Assembly: GCF_019599145.1 (NCBI RefSeq)
Contig: NZ_CP080647.1
Location: 4,712,001-4,776,000 of the forward strand
Direction of reading: 5' to 3'
DNA from: Streptomyces akebiae
GTDB taxonomy: Bacteria; Actinomycetota; Actinomycetes; Streptomycetales; Streptomycetaceae
Length of the DNA stretch: 64,000 bases
The position numbers were made by a program, and so were the translations under genes. Shown piece by piece: positions 58,517-64,000 of the stretch (position 1 is its first letter; every line of letters starts with the position of its first letter). The notes below the pieces were generated by a model. That model saw only the letters and a list, made by a program, of their open reading frames with translations. It did no database searches and was not told the origin of the DNA.

Positions 58517-59443
58517 ATGGACGAATCCCCCGAACCGGTGCGCGAGCCCGCCGCCGGCGCTCTGGACCCGCGTGCCGAACTCAGCGAGTTCCTGCGCACC
58601 CGGCGGGCCCGGCTGAAGCCGGAGGACGTGGGGCTGCGGAGCTTCGGACGGTACCGGCGGGTGCCGGGGCTGCGCCGCGAGGAGCTGGCGCAGCTGGCCG
58701 GGGTGTCGGTGGCCTATTACACGCGGCTGGAACAGGGCAACGGGCGGCATGTGTCGGCGGAGGTCCTCGACGCCATCGCCCGCGCGCTCAGGCTGAGCGA
58801 CGCCGAGCACGCCCACCTCACGCACCTGGCGAAGCCGAAACAGCAGAAGAAGAAGCCGGCCGGCCGCGCCCAGCAGGTGCGGGGTCCCCTGCGGACGCTG
58901 CTGGACACCATGGACGGCGTCCCCGCGATCCTCGTGGGGCGGCGCTCGGACATCCTCGCCTGGAACCGGATGGCCGCGGCGGTCTTCGGCGACTGGGCCG
59001 AGCTGCCCGCGCAGGAGCAGAACTGGGCACGGCTGGTGTTCCTGAACCCCGAGTACCGCGACCTGTTCGTGGACTGGGAGCACAAGGCGAACGACGTCGT
59101 CTCTCAGCTGCGCATGGACGCCGGCTCCCATCCGGACGACCCCCGGCTGTCCGCGCTGGTGGGCGAACTCTCCGTGAAGAGTGAGGAGTTCCGGCGGCTG
59201 TGGGCCACCCATGACGTCAAGGAGAGGTGCCACGGCGTCCAGCGCCTGCACCACCCGCTCGTCGGCGAACTCGACCTCCGCCTCGAGTCGTTCCACCAGG
59301 CCGACGACCACGAACAGATGCTGGTGACGTACCACGCCGAGCCCAACTCCCCGTCCGCGGAGGCACTACGGATGCTGGCCAGCTGGGGCACCGACGCGAC
59401 AAGGGCGGGAGCCGGAATGCCGCCGGTACGCACGGCTCGATGA
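58517..59443 (+). CDS. XRE/MmyB-like transcriptional regulator
   Basis: ATG 58517 is taken; GTG 58490 is an in-frame alternative. The 308-residue protein has an N-terminal XRE helix-turn-helix ([40 protein letters not shown]). The C-terminal MmyB ligand-binding domain ([55 protein letters not shown]) is a PAS-like fold thought to bind a small hydrophobic ligand. It is divergent from the alcohol dehydrogenase gene. A truncated homologue lies at 18987-19460. Confidence 0.9.
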   Translation: MDESPEPVREPAAGALDPRAELSEFLRTRRARLKPEDVGLRSFGRYRRVPGLRREELAQLAGVSVAYYTRLEQGNGRHVSAEVLDAIARALRLSDAEHAHLTHLAKPKQQKKKPAGRAQQVRGPLRTLLDTMDGVPAILVGRRSDILAWNRMAAAVFGDWAELPAQEQNWARLVFLNPEYRDLFVDWEHKANDVVSQLRMDAGSHPDDPRLSALVGELSVKSEEFRRLWATHDVKERCHGVQRLHHPLVGELDLRLESFHQADDHEQMLVTYHAEPNSPSAEALRMLASWGTDATRAGAGMPPVRTAR

Positions 59444-59740
59444 ACTTCCCTTGATCATCGGTCGTTGGCTGCGCGCCACGCCCGGCGTCCTTTCGCACGC
59501 CAGACGCCTCCGGGGGCGGTGTCGGATTCAGGAGGCGCGGGTGGCGCGAGCGTGCTGCGGTTGGGCAGGGAGTCGGATCCGCAGGATTCCGTCGCCCCCG
59601 CAACCGCAACCGCAACCGCAACCGACGTCAGGAGATCGTCAGGGCGTCGCGTCGCCCTCGATGGTCCGGGCGGCGCACGGGGGCGGCGTGACGGTCGATG
59701 CGGGCGACGTGACGGGTGAAGGTGCCGGCGGAGCGTGGGC
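59444..59740. other. Gene-free spacer with hexamer repeat
   Basis: CGCAAC is repeated four times at about 59599-59622. No gene is supported in this nearly 300-bp convergent spacer. Confidence 0.4.
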
Positions 59741-60850
59741 TCAGTCGTCGGACGTCCGCGCCCGGCGCGGCAGCTGGGCCGACTTCGCGGCCTCGGCCTC
59801 CGCCTTGGCGTCGCTCACCGCCGCGGCGGCCTGCTTCCCGGCCTCGTCCGCGGCGGCGGCCGCGTCGAGGGATGCCGTCGAGCCTCGTTCCAGCTGCGGG
59901 ATCCCGGCCTCGTCCGGGGTGCCGCGGCCGTCGGCGGTGGCCGCTTCCGCAGGTCGCCCAGGCGTGGGAGGGCCTGCCGTCGTCTCGTCGCCGAAGGCTC
60001 GGGTGACGGTCCGAACCGCCTCGGTGAGCTCCCCGGGGATCACCCAGAACGTGTTGTTGTCGCTGCTCGCCAGGTGCGGGAGCGTCTCCAGGTACTTGTA
60101 GGCCAGGACCTTGGGGTCGGCGTTGTTGCGATGGACGGCCTGGAAGACGAGCTCCACCGCCTTGGCCTCGCCGTCCGCCCGCAGGATCATGGCCTGCTGC
60201 GCGCCCTGGGCCTCCAGGATGTCCTTCTGCTTCGTGCCTTCCGCCGTGAGGATCTTGGCCTGCCGCTCCCCTTCGGCGTGCAGGATGGCCGCGCGCTTGT
60301 CCCGCTCGGCCCGCATCTGCTTCTCCATCGCCTCCTTGATGGTGGCCGGCGGGTCGATGGCCTTGATCTCCACGCGGTTGACCCGGATGCCCCACTTGCC
60401 GGTGGCGTCGTCCAGGACGGCGCGGAGGCGGGAGTTGATCTCCTCGCGCGAGGTGAGCGTCTCCTCCAGGTCCATGCTGCCGATGACGTTGCGCAGCGTG
60501 GTCACGGTGAGCTGGTCGATCGCCTGGAGGTAGTCGGCGACCTCGTAGGCAGCCGCCCGCGGGTCGGTGATCTGGTAGTAGAGGACGGTGTCGATGTTCA
60601 CCACGAGGTTGTCCTCGGTGATCACCGGCCTGGGGTCGGACGAATAGACCTGCTCGCGCACGTCGAGCTTGGTGTTGATCCGGTCCGCCACGGGCACGAC
60701 CAGGTTCAGCCCGGGTTGCAGGGTCCGGCGGTAGCGGCCGAACCGCTCGACGTTGTAGCGGCGGGCCTGGGGGACGATCCGCACGCTGGAGGCCACGAGG
60801 AAGACCACGACAAGGGCCACGACGAGGAGGGGGATGACGATGGGATCCAC
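59741..60850 (-). CDS. SPFH/band-7 (stomatin-like) membrane protein
   Basis: The 369-residue product has one N-terminal helix (MDPIVIPLLVVALVVVFLVA), a band-7 domain (RFGRYRRTLQPGLNLVVPVA, ITEDNLVVNIDTVLYYQITD) and a coiled coil (EKQMRAERDKRAAILHAEGE). A conserved SPFH C-terminus (NTFWVIPGELTEAVRTVTRA) is followed by an Ala/Glu-rich tail. Such proteins oligomerise in membrane microdomains. Its partner NfeD is encoded directly upstream in the same orientation. Confidence 0.93.
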   Translation of the reverse strand: MDPIVIPLLVVALVVVFLVASSVRIVPQARRYNVERFGRYRRTLQPGLNLVVPVADRINTKLDVREQVYSSDPRPVITEDNLVVNIDTVLYYQITDPRAAAYEVADYLQAIDQLTVTTLRNVIGSMDLEETLTSREEINSRLRAVLDDATGKWGIRVNRVEIKAIDPPATIKEAMEKQMRAERDKRAAILHAEGERQAKILTAEGTKQKDILEAQGAQQAMILRADGEAKAVELVFQAVHRNNADPKVLAYKYLETLPHLASSDNNTFWVIPGELTEAVRTVTRAFGDETTAGPPTPGRPAEAATADGRGTPDEAGIPQLERGSTASLDAAAAADEAGKQAAAAVSDAKAEAEAAKSAQLPRRARTSDD

Positions 60851-60890
60851 AGTGCCTCCGCTGTTGTGTGTTCAGCCGTTCACGGACGGA

Positions 60891-60954
60891 GTTCGCGGGG
60901 TGGTCACGGAAGGAGTTCGCAGGGTGGTCACGGAAGGAGTTCGCGGGGGTAGAC
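60891..60954. repeat. 24-bp tandem repeat spanning the nfeD stop
   Basis: A unit beginning GTTCGCGGGGTGGTCACGGA and 24 bp long occurs twice (60891-60914, 60915-60938) plus a partial third copy at 60939-60954. The last copy encodes the end of NfeD (ELLP and stop), so the downstream copies duplicate the 3' end of the gene and its stop codon. Confidence 0.7.
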
Positions 60955-61365
60955 GATGGCCGTTGCGCCCTCGATCTCCATGACGTCGACGAACGCTCCC
61001 ACGGGGATCACCAGGCTCTCGTCGAGGGCGCGGGCGGACCATTCCTCACCGGAGAGTTTGATCAGGCCACGGGTCCCGGTGACCTCCTGCATGACCTCGG
61101 CCCGCTTGCCGATCAGGGCATCACTGCCCTCTCGTACGAGCGGCTGCTGGGACATGTGCCGCAGCGCGACGGGGCGGATGAGGAAGAGGCCCGCCACCAC
61201 CCCCGCGCCGAGGGCCACGAGCTGGCCGAGAAGGCCGATGCCCAGGCCGGCGACCACGGCGGCGACCAGCGCGGCACCCGCCAGCAGCCCGAAGACCAGT
61301 GTCAGGGTGAAGAACTCCGCGGCACCCAGCGCCGCGGCGGCGAGCAGCCACAGGAACCACGGCAT
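60928..61365 (-). CDS. NfeD-family membrane protein
   Basis: The 145-residue product has three to four helices in its first 70 residues (MPWFLWLLAAAALGAAEFFT, LFGLLAG-type LVFGLLAGAALVAAVVAGLG). A C-terminal OB-fold domain follows (LIGKRAEVMQEVTGTRGLIK, LIPVGAFVDVMEIEGAT-like VIPVGAFVDVMEIEGATAIV). This is the short NfeD form without a protease domain, and it pairs with the SPFH protein downstream. Confidence 0.9.
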   Translation of the reverse strand: MPWFLWLLAAAALGAAEFFTLTLVFGLLAGAALVAAVVAGLGIGLLGQLVALGAGVVAGLFLIRPVALRHMSQQPLVREGSDALIGKRAEVMQEVTGTRGLIKLSGEEWSARALDESLVIPVGAFVDVMEIEGATAIVYPRELLP

Positions 61366-61454
61366 CGCATCGCCCTCCTTCAGGGGCTTTCCTCACCAAG
61401 CTACCTCCCGGAACACCAGGCAGACAGACACGGTGTCCGGGGTTCTTGCCGTGT

Positions 61455-61492
61455 GAAGCGCATCCCTGATCGAGAAGCGCATCCCTGATCGA
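61455..61492. repeat. 19-bp direct repeat upstream of nfeD
   Basis: GAAGCGCATCCCTGATCGA occurs at 61455-61473 and again at 61474-61492, in the nfeD promoter region (spacer 61366-61543, otherwise gene-free). Confidence 0.65.
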
Positions 61493-61543
61493 GGAGGCCC
61501 ACCGCAGGCAACCGCATCTCACCCGGGCCGGTGGGTGGCGACG

Positions 61544-61580
61544 GCGTCTGCCCTCCCCCGGGGAGGGGGAGGGCAGACGC
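61544..61580. terminator. Hairpin terminator of the hydrolase gene
   Basis: GCGTCTGCCCTCCCCC-GGGGA-GGGGGAGGGCAGACGC is a perfect 16-bp stem, 40 bp past the end of the minus-strand hydrolase gene. Confidence 0.85.
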
Positions 61581-61620
61581 GACGGTGCCTCATGGGTTCT
61601 CGGGAGGGGTGGGTGCTCCG

Positions 61621-64000
61621 CTAGGAGGCGTCACCTACCGTGCCGGTGAACTCCGGGCCCTCGACCGGCGCTCCGTCGGCGTCGTAGGTCCACAGGCGCA
61701 GGCGCAGCGACTCCGTGTCCTCGCCGAGTTGATCGGTGACGGTGGGCACGGACACGTCGATGCTCAGGCCTCCCGCGGGCACTTCGGACATGAGCAGCGC
61801 GCCGTCCGGCAGAGCGGACAGGGGGCGCTCGGGATCCGGCGAGGCCCTGAAGTTCTCCTCCAGCCACGTCGCGGGGACGTCCTTGGTGGACAGTTCGGTG
61901 CCGTCGGAAACAGGCAGCAGCTGCAGATCCGTCCACGTGACGACATCGGCGACCGCGGAGAGGCTGATCCGCCAGACCAGTGGCCGGCCCTCGGTGACCT
62001 GGTCGGCGACCGGCGTCACGGTCACCGTGGGCTGGGGGTCGTCGTTCTCCGCGGTGACGCCGCCCAGGTAGGAGCCGACCACGGCGCCGCGTACGGTCTT
62101 GACGGCCACCCGGTGGAGGTCGTCGGCGCCGTAGCGGGTGTTGCCCTCGACCGTCACCGGCACGTCGACCCGGGTGCCCGCCCGGACCTCCACCGTGCGC
62201 GCGACCGGCCGGTCGCTGCCCGGCTCGTCCACGAACAGCCGCACCTCGCCGCTGCCCGACCCCGAGACCTGTACCGGCACCTGGTAGGTGCGCGTGCCGG
62301 AGTCGCCCTCCTTGACGGTCAGCCCGCCGACGTCCACGCGCGGCAGCCGCGCGGGCTCGACGACGGGGGTGCCGGGGCGCCAGCCGTGGGCGTCCACCAG
62401 CCAGGCCGTCCCGGACCCGGTACGCGGGGTCAGGTGGAGGGTCCTGACGTGGCCGAGGTCGATGCGCTCCCGGGTCTCGGCGGACAGGGGTACGCGGACC
62501 TCGCGCGCCCAGTAGGAGGAGGTGCGGGAAGTGCCCGGCAGACCGTCGACGCCGACCCGGCCCAGGTCCGCCCGCTTGCCGGCGGTGTCGGTGAGGGCGA
62601 TGTCAAGATCGGTGCCGGTGGTGTTCGGCGGGACGATCACGCGCAGGCTCAGCGACTTCGCGCCGGCCAGGGAGACCGGGCGGGCGGGGGTGAGCTCGGT
62701 GGCGGTGCCGGCGCGGCTCCAGTTCATGGCCAGCGCGTACCGGTCCGGCTCCTTGCCGGGTGACACCCTGCGCCACTGGGCGAAGTGCGGTGAGGCGGTC
62801 CTGAGTTCGGGGTCCAGGCAGGAGACGTCCGGGTCCGGGTCCACCTGGGCGCACAGCCGGCCGCCGCCGACCGTGGCGGAGGGAGCCGGGAGGAAGGCCC
62901 CCGAGCGGGCGGCGCCGACGGCGTGGGTGAGGACGCGGGCGGGCCCGGCGGAGGCGGGACGCACGGGGGAGCCGTCGAGCAGTGGGCGGGCCCGGTCGTC
63001 ACCGGCGACGAACAGCCGGGCCGCGGTGGCTATGTACGTCGAGCCGGCCTTCTGCTGCTCCTCGGCGGTGAGCCGGGTGGCGGTGCCGGGCGAGCACAGC
63101 GGGTCGTGCTCGTCGCCGCCGTAGGAGAAGTCGTCGTCGGCCGGGGCCGTGGCCTGGCCGGGGGTCCACTCGCTGTTGAAGTAGTTGTGGTTCGCGCCGG
63201 TCATGTAGACCGCGCTGTGCAGGGCCCTGCCGCGGCTGACCCCTCGGGTGCCGTCGACGTAGAGCTCGCCCTGAAGGTCGATGACGTCTCCGTCGCAGCC
63301 CGGCAGGATCGTCACGGACGGCACGTCGGGTGCGGGGTTCTGGCCGAAGATCGTGGGGCCTATGAGGACGGTCCCGCGTATCGTCCAGCGGGTTTCGCCG
63401 TGGTAGCCGTCCTTGTCGGCGGGCGGCGGGGTGAGGCTGTCCAGCGCGGCCCTGTCGGCGCCCTCACCGCCACGGGAGTGGCCCACCAGCAACACCCGGC
63501 CGAGGTCGGCGCCAGGCGCCCGTCGTACGACCTCGGGGGCCGTGGACGGGTCTGCGGCCCAGTCCGCCCAGTGGGCCAGGTGCAGCCGTATCAGCGAGGA
63601 GCGGGCCTGGGCGCCGGCGTCGTCGGCCTGCCAGTCCTGGGCGTTGATCGAGTTGGCCGAGATCGAGACCGTCACATAGCCCTGGGAGGCGAGGAGTCGC
63701 TGGTCGTGGAGGTAACCGCGGTAGCTCGGGACGGGCTCGTGGTCGGCCGGGCACGGCCATGCGAGGGTCAGGTCGTCGCCCTGGAAGCAGGTGGCGTGGC
63801 GCCCGTGGAGGAACAGCGCCAGCGGGCGGCTGCCCGGGGCGTCCTCCGGCGCGACCACCACGGCCTTCATCTCGACGTCGGTGTCGTAGCCGGGCAGGTG
63901 GACCGACGGCAGGGAGTACTCGCCGCTGGTCGTACGGAACGGGCCGGGCACACCGGGATCGACCTCGTTCACGGTCGCCGCGCGGGGCAGGCGCGACGGG
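61621..64000 (-). CDS. Large alpha/beta-hydrolase-like secreted protein, N-terminus beyond window
   Basis: The frame is open past 63972 to the window edge, so the GTG at 63972 is probably internal and a signal peptide is expected outside. An alpha/beta hydrolase region shows RPLALFLHGRHATCFQGDDL and VLLVGHSRGGEGADRAALDS (nucleophile Ser in GHSRGG), then PSVTILPGCDGDVIDLQGEL. A predicted catalytic His lies in GANHNYFNSEW. About residues 400-540 form a beta-rich domain, followed by a Calx-beta-like region (VKEGDSGTRTYQVPVQVSGS). The substrate is unknown, perhaps a polymer or ester outside the cell. Confidence 0.8.
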   Translation of the reverse strand, partial: PSRLPRAATVNEVDPGVPGPFRTTSGEYSLPSVHLPGYDTDVEMKAVVVAPEDAPGSRPLALFLHGRHATCFQGDDLTLAWPCPADHEPVPSYRGYLHDQRLLASQGYVTVSISANSINAQDWQADDAGAQARSSLIRLHLAHWADWAADPSTAPEVVRRAPGADLGRVLLVGHSRGGEGADRAALDSLTPPPADKDGYHGETRWTIRGTVLIGPTIFGQNPAPDVPSVTILPGCDGDVIDLQGELYVDGTRGVSRGRALHSAVYMTGANHNYFNSEWTPGQATAPADDDFSYGGDEHDPLCSPGTATRLTAEEQQKAGSTYIATAARLFVAGDDRARPLLDGSPVRPASAGPARVLTHAVGAARSGAFLPAPSATVGGGRLCAQVDPDPDVSCLDPELRTASPHFAQWRRVSPGKEPDRYALAMNWSRAGTATELTPARPVSLAGAKSLSLRVIVPPNTTGTDLDIALTDTAGKRADLGRVGVDGLPGTSRTSSYWAREVRVPLSAETRERIDLGHVRTLHLTPRTGSGTAWLVDAHGWRPGTPVVEPARLPRVDVGGLTVKEGDSGTRTYQVPVQVSGSGSGEVRLFVDEPGSDRPVARTVEVRAGTRVDVPVTVEGNTRYGADDLHRVAVKTVRGAVVGSYLGGVTAENDDPQPTVTVTPVADQVTEGRPLVWRISLSAVADVVTWTDLQLLPVSDGTELSTKDVPATWLEENFRASPDPERPLSALPDGALLMSEVPAGGLSIDVSVPTVTDQLGEDTESLRLRLWTYDADGAPVEGPEFTGTVGDAS

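Noticed and set aside
1..64000. tRNA or rRNA genes
   Set aside because: No cloverleaf-like segment ending in CCA or with GTTCRANYC was found by eye, and no rRNA motif; a dedicated scan could still find one I missed.

Overview
The window is very GC-rich actinomycete DNA, almost certainly Streptomyces. Third codon positions are G/C-rich, many genes overlap by 4 nt (ATGA or GTGA), several protein families are ones I know mainly from streptomycetes (DUF5707, DUF5994, DUF5819, DUF6286, SCO5920-like), and two-component, SpoIIE-phosphatase and STAS genes are numerous. No rRNA, tRNA or CRISPR array was found. The mix of intact operons and gene remnants suggests an accessory or chromosome-arm region.

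Layout. 0-6.2 kb: a partial hypothetical gene, then a LysR regulator followed by a sulfatase, its formylglycine-generating enzyme (4-nt overlap) and a betaine-type binding lipoprotein; a LysR-like box lies between lysR and the sulfatase. 6.6-9.1 kb: a membrane PAS-PP2C phosphatase. 9.5-10.8 kb: a graveyard of four remnants (histidine kinase, FMN-binding protein, LuxR tail, MBL-fold hydrolase). 10.8-17.6 kb: sulfur/anion-related genes under ArsR regulators, namely ArsR-rhodanese, an MFS carrier, an internally deleted TusA-like frame, and a five-gene operon (ArsR, SulP, PNPOx-like, HATPase, STAS) in which every junction overlaps by 4 nt. 18.4-20.8 kb: a DUF5707 secreted protein, two oppositely oriented genes that have both lost their 5' ends, and a secreted lytic transglycosylase. 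20.9-22.2 kb: an IS110-family element with a structured 5' non-coding segment, a bridge-RNA candidate.

22.5-30.3 kb is a potassium locus: kdpE, kdpC, kdpB, kdpA, kdpF and a 27-residue membrane peptide on the minus strand, without kdpD, diverging from a KimA-like permease. 30.4-51.7 kb looks like a stress-response island: STAS and HATPase partner-switch proteins, a PAS-GAF-PP2C phosphatase, a PRC-barrel protein, four DUF5994 copies, an Asp23/Gls24-AmaP envelope-stress operon, a cold-shock protein, a DEAD-box helicase and CBS-like and SCO5920-like proteins. It also holds a PIG-L deacetylase, a CmtR-type metal sensor with a CDF exporter, and an ice-binding-fold protein with a histidine-rich tail.

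51.8-54.2 kb is an arsenic module (ArsI, flavoprotein monooxygenase, divergent ArsR). 54.5-59.4 kb holds carbonyl/alkene-reducing enzymes (old yellow enzyme, aldehyde dehydrogenase, alcohol dehydrogenase) with a divergent MmyB-like regulator, and five exact-period 22-bp repeats upstream of the aldehyde dehydrogenase. 59.7-61.4 kb encodes an NfeD/SPFH membrane pair. The window ends inside a large secreted alpha/beta-hydrolase-like protein.

Family names come from recognising motifs and remembered relatives; no database search was possible.
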